This document shows, one piece after another, positions 1 to 8,417 of a DNA stretch of 64,000 nt. The notes beneath the pieces were generated by a model. That model was not told where the DNA came from and made no database searches. It saw nothing but the letters and a program-made list of their open reading frames with translations. A program made the translations under genes and the position numbers. Origin of the DNA: Neoechinorhynchus agilis (Eukaryota > Acanthocephala); NCBI GenBank assembly GCA_051530055.1, contig CM121341.1, positions 17,918,001 to 17,982,000 of the forward strand, in the 5' to 3' direction. Each line of letters opens with the position of its first letter. Within the stretch, counting starts at the first letter, position 1.

Positions 1-646
1 TGCCATTGAATAAGCCAAATAATGAGTTTTGCAACTTTGTTTATCTTCTCCTTTGTTCAAATCCCTTTCCTGTTCATAAAGCTGGCCAATTTTTTCTTCG
101 TATTCACTTTGAATTTTCTCAAATGCAATAAACAGCTTCTTTGTTCTATATGCAGATTCAGCGAGTCTTTTCCGTTCAGTCTTGGCCATTGACATATACA
201 TTTCACATCCTGGGGCAGTTTGGTCATATTTGAAATCGTTTTGGTTGTAGAGATTTACCATTTCGTTGTAGAACGAATCCAACGCAGTGTTCAGCATCTT
301 ATGCATGCGTTCTTCGAGGCGCCTGAGCAATTTAAACCGGTTGCATTGCGGTTTAGTTAGGTTTGTAGCATTGGCAAGCAAGACATTTTCGTTGTATTCA
401 GCATCATACGCGTCTTGGTAAATCTTATTTACTGTCTTTGCGAACACCTCCGTCAATGATTCGATAGCCACTCGTAGCTTAAGCTCCTTTAAAAACTTAT
501 TCTTGTCTTTGTCGCATTCTGTGTCGCCTATGCATTGAATTTTGGAAATCTAAAACGAAAAATGAAATCTCATGTCATGAATCGAACCCGTAAATACTCA
601 CTAGGAGGAAAGATGAAATTAACGCAATGTGTACGTATATTTGCAT
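1..646 (-). CDS. Secreted protein, partial (C-terminus beyond window)
   Basis: Two exons are visible: 602-646 and 1-549, the second running off the window edge. Exon 1 encodes a 15-residue hydrophobic start (MQIYVHIALISSFLL) that reads as a signal peptide. A GT-AG intron (550-601, GTGAGT donor, TTTTAG acceptor) joins it in phase 0 to ISKIQCIGDTEC. The mature part is charged, Lys/Glu/Asp-rich and probably helical, with scattered Cys and a run of Tyr/Asn-containing helix-like segments. I do not recognise the family. The start is the first ATG that gives the signal peptide. It is likely a secreted orphan protein; the function is unknown and more exons may lie outside the window. Confidence 0.7.
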
Positions 647-849
647 TATAAAACTTTGCACGCTTCTCGGCTATAAAGTACGTTTAAGAGAGTTGATGTT
701 GCCATGGTAATCAATATACTTGTTGTTATATCCATGGAAACCAATGCGATTTTTTACCATTTACTATTTTTTTCCAAAAATACTGAGGTTAATGCAAACT
801 TTTCTTTTGAACATGTTTTTGCTGTATTTACACAACCTCAGCTTTTAAG

Positions 850-880
850 GCATTCACGCCACCGCTCCGGGTGATGGGTG
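850..880 (-). mobile_element. LINE 3' tail remnant
   Basis: The segment reads cattcacgccaccgctccgg, the same terminal sequence found at the 3' ends of the LINE copies near 15,545, 20,110, 24,430 and 31,525. Here it stands alone, in minus orientation, some 45 bp from a tRNA gene. It is a short remnant with no coding part attached. Confidence 0.5.
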
Positions 881-923
881 CGTAAAGGTTTGATTCGCAC
901 TTGTGGAAGCTGACGACATTTTT

Positions 924-995
924 GCCGAGACCGTGGATCGAACACGGGACCTTTAGATCTTCAGTCTAACGCTCTCCCAACTGAGCTATCTCGGC
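924..995 (-). tRNA. tRNA-Phe (GAA)
   Basis: The reverse strand folds as a complete 72-nt cloverleaf. The acceptor stem is GCCGAGA/TCTCGGC, the D arm contains GCTCAGTTGGGAGAGC, the anticodon loop CTGAAGA carries GAA, and the T arm contains GTTCGATC. There is no intron. It decodes phenylalanine codons and looks functional, since all stems pair perfectly. Internal A and B box promoter sequences are those of a normal Pol III tRNA gene. Confidence 0.97.
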
Positions 996-999
996 TTGA

Positions 1000-1802
1000 A
1001 GTCGAGCAATTATGAAGTAATTAATTAGTTTGATTTGATCCATCGATCGAATATTTCCCTACCTATCTCATTAAATTTAACTCCTAATTTCTGAAACGAC
1101 TATTGCGAGCAGATTTCAACGCTCACTTAAGTTGCAACAATGAGTTTTATCCATCGATGGAATGTTTCATTACCTATCTCGTTATATTTAACTTTTGATT
1201 TCTGAAGCGTGGATTGTGGAAACTAAATATACTAATCGATTCTGCAATACCATTTTAAATAATTATAAACTCAGAATGTGATTTATGTTTAATGGTGCCT
1301 GTAACTACCCTTAAGAAATCAAATAACAATCAATTTTAAAAGGGCTTAGTTGCTATTAGATTTATTGTATTTTAATAACCAACAAACTGATGATGAACCC
1401 GACGAGGTTCGAAACGTCTTTGATAAAAAATTATTTACCGGGTGAAGACCTAAACAATAATTCCAATCACATTCCCCGGTACCTGCTCACATATCCACAT
1501 CTTAGTTATTATTATATAATTTTTTACAACTACAATATATTTTCTACCCTTAATTTCTTTTAATTATAAAATTTGCATTTTTTACATTTTGCTCAATTTT
1601 CATCTGGTATCTTTATAACGTATACTCTTGAACCTTCGTACTCGAAAATTGGAATTAGAATGCTCATTATTTAACTGAGGTAAATTATATATGGCTCACA
1701 AACGATTCTTAAGTAAAATTCTAATTGAACACCTTGAATTTTTTAAAGTTGGAAAAGCATTGTTGAATAAAAAAACAAAATTGCCAGCAAATCCAGTATT
1801 AA
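1000..1802. other. Intergenic, AT-rich with one hammerhead-like repeat
   Basis: Apart from the repeat at about 1377-1500 I see only AT-rich sequence. A short direct duplication (atccatcgatcgaat and atccatcgatggaat, near 1040 and 1150) is present. No open frame of interest. Confidence 0.6.
1377..1500 (+). repeat. Hammerhead-like interspersed repeat, family F1
   Basis: A CTGATGA box (1387-1393) is followed by a perfect GAACC/GGTTC stem and GAAAC (1411-1415), the order of a hammerhead core. An AT-rich segment and a GGGTGAAGACC block follow. Nearly the same sequence occurs at 42,060-42,180, and variant copies lie near 11,700, 27,500 and 36,450. Such motifs are known at the ends of Penelope-like retroelements. 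Whether this copy can still self-cleave is not clear, because stem III pairs imperfectly. Confidence 0.65.
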
Positions 1803-2675
1803 TTATTCTGGATTTAAAATAATAAGGCTGTTTGCAATCCTCGTGAATAAAGGCTTGATCACCTCATCGTATCTTGGTTCCTTTATCCATTTTGAAGCTA
1901 AAAACTTTTCGACTAAAAGCTGCTTTTCAATTTTCGATTTTTAATGCAACTTGCGATGGATGAATGGAAGGTCCAACGTCATTATAAAAAGCTTGTTTTC
2001 TCGAAGGGGTGTGTATGGATCACAGTATCGATAAAGTAGAAGTGGATCCTTTAAATGATCCAAACCAAGGAGAACAACTACCCGATTTTTTCTCACTGCA
2101 TTGTTAACCATTTCGTCAACACTTAATTTTGATGATTTATTAATTAATCGGAGATCGACAAAATTGTCAATATGCGTTGTTTTTGTTAATTCTTGACTTA
2201 TTGCTCGAGCCAGTCGATCGTTTGCCGGTGCCTGCACTCCAGCCAGTAAAATAGTCGCAACTTTTTGACCGTCTTTTCGTAATAGCCGAACAGTTGATTC
2301 GATTGTTTGCCACGTATGGGTACTTTCTTTTGAAAAACTCAATCGTAGGGCATTCACATTAATGTTGCCAAATTGATCAATGGATTTTGCTATAAATTTT
2401 GATTCGCATTTTGACAAATGAAAAATGATGACGGCAACTATTATTGAAAACAAAATAATTCCGACTATTGTAACCCGTTTGTTTTGTTTCTCATTTCCGA
2501 AATCTGGTCCTTCAACTTCTACAATTAGTGATGATTCTGAAGCGTCGGAGGCACTGTTATCATCAGCTGTCGACTCATTGCGGTCATCCAGCGCGGGATC
2601 ATAGCTAGAATCTGAGCTTGAATCTCCACTTAATTCGGAAATACTAATCATGTTGTATCGCTTTAGTCGATGCAT
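1803..2675 (-). CDS. TOR1AIP: LAP1/LULL1-like torsin-activating protein, interrupted by an in-frame stop
   Basis: The first frame (1941-2675, 244 aa) has an acidic Ser/Asp-rich N-terminus facing the nucleoplasm or cytosol, one membrane segment (VTIVGIILFSIIVAVIIF, about residues 68-86) and a luminal domain resembling the LAP1/LULL1 domain that activates torsin ATPases in the nuclear envelope and ER. Matching segments include LSFSKES..W, ILLAGVQAP and LLLYRYCD. A TAA at 1941-1943 ends the frame inside the domain. The same frame then continues for about 42 codons with a typical domain end (FLASKW, PLFTRIANS) to TAA at 1803. I found no GT-AG or repeat-bounded intron that removes the stop. It may be a recent pseudogene, an allele, a sequencing error or a read-through case. 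The start could be 2675 or the Met at 2651. Confidence 0.75.
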
Positions 2676-3267
2676 AGAATGTATCAGGAAATACTAATGG
2701 TAGTTGAAACGAGCAATGCACAACCTTTTGCGATTTCACAGAGGGTTTGAAATGTGCAAACAAGTATTTTCCGTGAAACACTATCGATAAACATCTTTCT
2801 AAATGATATATGTAGTAATTTTTCCTTGAAAATTAATTAGATCTCTGATTTTCCATACGAAAACAAATAACTTTTTTCCAGACTTGTTCGCATAAATTAA
2901 TTTCCGATTATTTTTATTCCATCTTAGGCACAAAAATTTTCAATTGCAGCATTTAAGTAGGTCTATAGTGTTAGCCATCACTTATTTTAAACTTTTTAAA
3001 TAGTTCATACGTTACGGCTGCTTTGAACCTTCGAAATTCAAATGTATTTACGCGCAAACTCAATATTAAAAGAGCCGACGTACAATAAAGTTCAAAAGTT
3101 TCAATAGGTGTCATGCGAAACATTCAGCAAGAATAATTAAGCGTGCAATAATTTGAACCTAAATTATTTATCATTAAAGAACAAAGGAAATCCGCCTACG
3201 TTCAGTGCTTTAAAAAACGAATTGAAATTTTACAGATTTTATTCTTTTAATTTTTAGAGACAATAAT
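2676..3267. other. Intergenic
   Basis: AT-rich sequence between two minus-strand genes. It should hold the promoter of the LAP1-like gene, but I see no clear motif. Confidence 0.5.
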
Positions 3268-4050
3268 TTACAAGCCATGGGTTTCCTTGTTGAATCTTGT
3301 TCGTCTATTTTGAAAAAAGAATTTTACTGAACTGAATTTTAATCCGAGCGCGAAAGCCATATCGCTCATTTCTCGATCAGTAGGCCGCTGTTTTGCATGA
3401 AATGCAGCCTCCAACGCCGCTTTTTCACTTTTAGAGAAATTATGGCGTTGCCATTTTCTTGCACGTCCTCTTCGTCCCGTTGTTGGAGCAGCAGGCTCTT
3501 CCGCAGTTGATTGCATATTATTTAATGTTCTTTGCTGATAGTTGTTATTTACATTTAAATTTCTAACTTGATTGTAAGTTCTTTTTTGAACATTTACGCT
3601 GTCATCATTCATTTGTTGAGCGTAATATAAGTTCGATTGCCAGTATTGAGGAGCGTATTGATAATGAGTAACTTGAGTAGGTTGTTGAGACTGGTTATGA
3701 AGATTCATCGCATATTGTACTGTATGACCATAAGGAACATTAATTGATTGGCCAGTGTGACCATATCCATTGGCGGAATATTGGCCATTTGGATTACAAT
3801 GTTGCTGTAAAACAGCTTCGTTTTTTACTTGGTACATAGCATTTTGCCCGTAAAGGAATTGATTAGGTTGTTGATAATATTGATTTTCAAGTGGATTGGC
3901 ATGAGCTTGCTGATGTACAATAGGGAAACTATACTTGATATTTGTCTCATATTTGCAAGAGGTGTTTCGATGCAGCCCTGAATTCCATTGTTTACTTGAT
4001 GTATTGTTGTTTGATTGTTGATTGCTGGACGATCCGTTAGTGCTATGCAT
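3268..4050 (-). CDS. Divergent homeobox protein
   Basis: Single-exon frame of 260 aa. The first 190 residues are rich in Gln, Asn, Tyr and Ser (low complexity, likely disordered). The last 70 form a homeodomain: a basic arm (GRRGRARKWQRHNF), helix 1 with KAALEAAF, helix 2 with EMSDMAFALGL, and helix 3 SSVKFFFQNRRTRFNK. Gln50, Asn51 and Arg53 are present, but the nearly invariant Trp48 is Phe. It is presumably a nuclear DNA-binding regulator. The placement of the domain at the extreme C-terminus and the low similarity prevent class assignment. The start ATG at 4050 is followed at once by the low-complexity region. Confidence 0.85.
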   Translation of the reverse strand: MHSTNGSSSNQQSNNNTSSKQWNSGLHRNTSCKYETNIKYSFPIVHQQAHANPLENQYYQQPNQFLYGQNAMYQVKNEAVLQQHCNPNGQYSANGYGHTGQSINVPYGHTVQYAMNLHNQSQQPTQVTHYQYAPQYWQSNLYYAQQMNDDSVNVQKRTYNQVRNLNVNNNYQQRTLNNMQSTAEEPAAPTTGRRGRARKWQRHNFSKSEKAALEAAFHAKQRPTDREMSDMAFALGLKFSSVKFFFQNRRTRFNKETHGL

Positions 4051-4868
4051 CGCTCTTAGTTAAAGTAAAAGTTTAGCTATCACTTCTAAGATGCTTCCAA
4101 AAAAATGTTTCTATTAGACGTTACGGTCACTGCTTGTATCTTAGTTGGTGAAACGAAATCTGATTGGCTACAGAACTTTCTTAATTAGCTATGTGGAGCG
4201 GAAATGCAGGGTGCGAACAATCGACAGACCACACCCTGCTTACTATATTTTTCTTATCACAAATATAATAATGAAAATAATAGATGGAAAAAGTAATGAA
4301 AAATAATTAAGAAATATAAAAAATGTCACTCATTAAAATCGATAATTCCGATCCTTTGCTATTTCTAGAAATGTAAAGAGTTGCTTTCTGTACCGGCAAA
4401 ATGAAAAGTTTGCCGATTGTTCAATTAAGTGACCTAGAAAGTATTGCATGAGTGAAATCAAAAGCGATTTTCCGTAATTAAGAGGTGCTAAAATGAAGTC
4501 GCAGAGATGTGTTTATACGAGAAGAGGGATTTTACGAAAAAACGAATGTATTAATTTAAATCGAAAGTTTTAGCTGTTTGCGTGTAATGGGCTCATGCTG
4601 TTACATGAACATTCTTTATGGAATTTGTTCGAATTCAAGAATTTTCAATTTTTGGGAAATTTTAGTGCAGAATTGCATTGTGCCTCCGAAGTATCGGACT
4701 TCATAAATTTCTTGAATTTTTCACCAAAAAAAACATGAACAATTGTATCTTCACACAGAAATAGAACTAACATTTTTAGTAAATCGTATTCTTTACAGCG
4801 AAGCTCATCGCTTCACTTAGAATCAAATGTATCGATTTTCCCTTCGAACGATGCACACCAAGTTGATT
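4051..4868. other. Intergenic
   Basis: AT-rich, no coding signal. It contains the upstream region of the homeobox gene (minus strand). Confidence 0.5.
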
Positions 4869-5072
4869 CTATAAACTTCTTGGCTTAAGAAAAATGTCGA
4901 GCAAAAACAATTTGTTTGAAATGAATGCATAAGCAGCTCCTAAACGTTGATCTAGACGGGATTTTTCCACCATATCAATAGGGACATTACCTTTATCGCA
5001 TAGAAAACACAATCGTTTTCTCTTAATTTTGTTCTTTGGCGATGTTGTTTCATTGAGAGAAATGCGAAGCAT
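4869..5072 (-). CDS. Small unrecognised ORF (67 aa), doubtful
   Basis: A 67-residue frame starts MLRISLNETTSPKNKIKRK and contains a CFLCDKG pair of cysteines. The Cys-x-x-Cys with a basic lead resembles a zinc-binding or ribosomal-protein-like turn, but I cannot match it to a family. It may be one exon of a larger gene or a chance frame. No neighbouring exon was found. Confidence 0.2.
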   Translation of the reverse strand: MLRISLNETTSPKNKIKRKRLCFLCDKGNVPIDMVEKSRLDQRLGAAYAFISNKLFLLDIFLKPRSL

Positions 5073-5624
5073 GTAACCGAGAAGACGACCATGATCGCCT
5101 TAGGCCGGAAATTCTAAGATGGATTTTTTTCTCTGGTAAATTTATGAGTTCGTCATGTATGTTTACAGAGCTTTATAATAGAAGTAAACAAACTTTAGGA
5201 TATGAGATGCGTGCTTTAAAATCTTTTTATATATACATTCTCCGAAAAATATTTCGATTTGAATCCTCTGAAATTTTCCATTGTTGAGAGCTGAGTCGAG
5301 GGAATTGCGTTTTTTTCCCTAAGCTTGCTGTGATTGTTACGCGGTCTTAATCCAAGGATGAAACCTTTTCACGTACAGCTTCTTAATGCTACCGAAATTC
5401 CAAATGCTGATGTACGGTACAATCGCAAGAACATTGACCACCTTAGATGATTGAACAATTAAACGTATCAATATATCCAATTGAATTTCCTAGGCTTGTG
5501 ATTGAAAGTCAATTGTCCGCATAGATCGAAAGGATTGTTTCTACGCACGCGATCCAAGCGGAATTGTAAAATAATTTGCAACACAGCATTTAATTGTTGG
5601 ACTTGCGGTGATCGTAATCCCGGA

Positions 5625-5700
5625 TAAAATATATTTCATTAAATTTAAATATTTTGCGAGGAGGCTTCGCCTCATCAGTCATTGGTTTCACTGTTTTATC
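5625..5700 (-). repeat. Hammerhead-like repeat, family F8
   Basis: On the minus strand CTGATGAGGCGAAGCC is followed by a stem and then CAAAATATTTAAA. A related copy, CTATGAGGCGAGG, lies at 22,975-23,045. Only the core and the flanking AT-rich arm are shared. Confidence 0.45.
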
Positions 5701-6449
5701 CGCACTTGTACAACGCTGATTTGATTTTTTTACCAATTTAATAAAAATTGATTATTCAATATCCGAAGGATTTTCTCATAATGACAACATTTAATCGTGA
5801 GAATACGAAAATTTCACTCATTTCAGAATGCTGTAGTTCTTTTCATCAAATTCAGCCAAAATAATTGAATATAAAAATATGATTTGAAGAAATCGATTCG
5901 TGTAAGAAAGGCTTCAGTCCTTTCAGGTGTGAAATTTTGTCGGCAATGAAGTTTAAAGGAAATAGGAGCAAGTATAAAAGATATTATAAAAGAACGAAAA
6001 TCCACCACGCTGTGGTATCAAAGAGAGAGCGTTCGCATTTTGTATACATAATTTCCAAAGCTTTGTGTATATTGGCGCAGATTCAATAAGTTATTAGCTG
6101 AATTTCGGCTTGTGGTGCTTTATTTTAAATTTTAACTTAAAGGTGATGATTCCCCCATGAAGGCTTTACATCGCAAGCTGCTAAAAACGGAGAAATCGAT
6201 ACCGTCAATAAAAGGTAGAGGATTGTTTTTATTGAGAATCTTAAGTATTAGAATAATGCTGGCAAAGTACCCATGTCTTTTCGCTGTAAAAAAATACGAC
6301 ACAGTTCATGAGTAAAAACAATTTGTTTAAACAACCATAGCCACGGTGCACACAAACGTCAACTGTCGACTTTCACTCGATGTTTCTTACAGCTTTCAAA
6401 TATCTATGCTAGCGAGAGTCCGAATATTTCACCTTCGAAATTGTAAAGA

Positions 6450-6540
6450 TGTTAATCGTTTACTTTTTTTATAGCGAATTATAATAATTGATTGAATTAT
6501 TTGATAATTTTCGGCCTTCGCGTAGGTCTTCTTCAGTCTA
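6450..6540 (-). repeat. Half copy of palindromic repeat family F7
   Basis: The segment atagcgaattataataattg...ttcggccttcgcgtaggtc matches one arm of the palindrome at 53,293-53,442. On the minus strand it reads CTGAAGAAG, a stem, then GGCCGAAAATTATC, the hammerhead-like order. Confidence 0.55.
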
Positions 6541-6606
6541 TGAAGCTCTATTGATGTTAAATGAGTACGGCATATCTTCTTCACCAGCATCGTGACCGCC
6601 TTTTAG

Positions 6607-7056
6607 ATGGATTCAAATGAAGCTCTGTCTCCAAGACCGAACGCCATTCTCGGTTCATTCTACGAAGAAGATGCCTTGTACTTAAAACTACCGGAAATCC
6701 CTAAGGATACCCGCATTGCTTCAATAAGTGACGTCTATTTAATCCTTAAAGACCGTTTGACTAAATTTAATGAATCCAAGCACTCAAAACAAAGCCACAT
6801 GATGCTGAACTATTGTGAGAAAGTCGTGAAATTTAAAACAGAGCGATGTTTGCAGGAAGCTGAATCGACCATTAGAGCCGCGTTCGATGCTCATATATTC
6901 GAAGTTATCACTCTTGTGAATCTTCTACCAAAGACTAGCGAAGAAGCAAAGAATTTGATCCCGACTCTTGAGGAAAAGATTGGAGATGATAAGTTACAGG
7001 ACTTACTTGATAGACTGTCCGAGATTCATGAATGTGAAGCTTCTAGAAGTCTGTAA
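6607..7056 (+). CDS. POLR2D: RNA polymerase II subunit RPB4
   Basis: 149-residue intronless frame, close to the 142 aa of human RPB4. It has the family order: EEDALYLKLPEIP near the start, the SDVYLILKDRL helix, the NYCEKVVKFKTERC segment (about 68-82), then the signature F-E-x-x-x-L-x-N-L region (VITLVNLLPKTSEEAKNLIPTLEEK) and a final helix DDKLQDLLDRL. RPB4 pairs with RPB7 as the stalk of Pol II, acting in initiation and in mRNA fate. The start is the first Met and is preceded by a TTTTAG acceptor-like site. Nothing is missing from the domain. Confidence 0.93.
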   Translation: MDSNEALSPRPNAILGSFYEEDALYLKLPEIPKDTRIASISDVYLILKDRLTKFNESKHSKQSHMMLNYCEKVVKFKTERCLQEAESTIRAAFDAHIFEVITLVNLLPKTSEEAKNLIPTLEEKIGDDKLQDLLDRLSEIHECEASRSL

Positions 7057-7294
7057 AAAACAAGGAATTGACGTTGAAACTTCAATTTTGGTCTGCTTAT
7101 CGATTTTAGATAGGTTTAGACATGTAGCTAAAAATAAGGATTCCAATACCTTCATCGAATTGCAAAGCGCTTTATGCAAAATTAATCTACAACGTCCTTT
7201 AGGTCTTTGTAAGGAACCGAAATCATCATCCCATCCAGTAGTTAATGAACGCATTATAGTTCCGCATAAATGGCGATTCAGGAAAATGTCTTGA
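6968..7294 (+). CDS. Unrecognised open frame overlapping the RPB4 end, doubtful
   Basis: The first third overlaps RPB4 in another frame. The part beyond it (about 7030-7294) encodes KKQGIDVETSILVCLSILDRF and ends HKWRFRKMS. Codon use looks protein-like, and the stretch could be an exon or pseudogene of a neighbouring gene. No homology is recognised and no start is convincing. Confidence 0.2.
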   Translation: MRKRLEMISYRTYLIDCPRFMNVKLLEVCKKQGIDVETSILVCLSILDRFRHVAKNKDSNTFIELQSALCKINLQRPLGLCKEPKSSSHPVVNERIIVPHKWRFRKMS

Positions 7295-7782
7295 CAGCCA
7301 CCGTTGTTCATGCAATAACCGAACCACAAATGGCAAAAATGTATTTTATACCTTCTTTGCAAAGGTACATAAAACAGAACTCAGGTTCTGTTTGACTATA
7401 GCATCCTACATGCCGGTCACCCACTCGATGGCAAATGATATTAATCACTTGATAAGGATAAAGATGAACAACTATGAACTTGACAATACGCTACGCAAGG
7501 ACTAAGTTTTCATACCGCTGATGTAGCATCTTTATTAACAATTGTACCGATTCAATGGACTCAAGCATTATTGTGGTATACGACAAAGAGGGTCTTCCAA
7601 TTTGAAGATAAATAATACGAGCAACACTATGGTGTTACTATGGGATCACCATACGTTGAGAGAATATTTTTCCTTTGAATTATTTCAAATAGTAATTTCG
7701 AACATTATATTCATCAGGTTTTCATAACTACGATATTAATATTTTTGAGTTATCGAATTCAATAAGCAAATAGATAACTGGA
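7295..7782. other. Intergenic
   Basis: No gene or repeat recognised before the LINE fragment. Confidence 0.5.
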
Positions 7783-8336
7783 TTGTTTAGGAAATTTCTA
7801 TACCACGGCCTTGACTGCAAGCGTTCAACTGCTCGCCACGCACGGCACTCAGCAGTCAACCGCATAATCAGGGAAGCCCTCTCAACGGCCGGTTTTTTAG
7901 CTCGACTCGAACCAGTTGGACTCTCCCGGAACGACGGTAAACGCCCTGATGGAGCGACTCTCCTCCCATGGTGCTCCGGGAAAATACTGGTTTGGGATTT
8001 TACCTGCCCCAACACGCTCGCAGCATCCCACTTACGGGATGCCACCTCAAAGGCGGGAGCAGTCGCCAGCTTCAGCGAGGAAAAGAAGCGGCAGAAGTAC
8101 TCCTCGCTCGATGGGCATCAATATATTTTCATCCCGATTGCGGTGGAAACACTGGGATGTCTCGGCAAAGAAGCCGATTATTTCCTCTCACGACTGGGAG
8201 GGATGCTAAAACATGCCACCGGCGATATGCGATCCAGCAGCTTCCTGTTGCAGCGAATCAGCGAATCAGCGCGGCGATCCAACGCGGCAATGGCGCGGCC
8301 ATCAGGGAAGCTGCCGAACAAACATAACATTTGAAG
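7783..8336 (+). mobile_element. LINE 3' fragment, family A (restriction-like endonuclease domain)
   Basis: One open frame covers the C-terminal part of a non-LTR retrotransposon polyprotein. It has RHARHSAVNRIIREAL, then the nuclease motif RPDG...WDFTC with PD and D thirteen residues apart (the PD-(D/E)xK type endonuclease of R2/R4/NeSL-like LINEs), then KRQKYSSL, VAVETLG, TGDMRSSSFLLQR and RRSNAAMARP. The upstream zinc knuckle and reverse transcriptase are absent, so the copy is 5'-truncated. The end ...KLPNKHNI differs from the EFGGKW ending of family B. Confidence 0.85.
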
Positions 8337-8417
8337 AAAACGAAACTATGTTCATTCATAGAATAAATTTTAAAGGTACTAAATATTTTACGCATAAAAG
8401 TTTTATTTATCCTAACT

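Larger units (their letters stand above)
5073..6606. other. Intergenic with two repeat remnants
   Basis: It contains a family F8 hammerhead-like repeat (about 5625-5700) and half of a family F7 palindrome (about 6450-6540). Otherwise no gene is recognised. The last bases before the RPB4 start read ttttagATG, which would serve as a 3' splice or trans-splice acceptor. Confidence 0.5.

Noticed and set aside
1941-1943. Alternative genetic code with TAA as sense
   Set aside because: RPB4 ends on TAA and other genes use TAA, TAG and TGA at expected protein ends, so the standard code holds.
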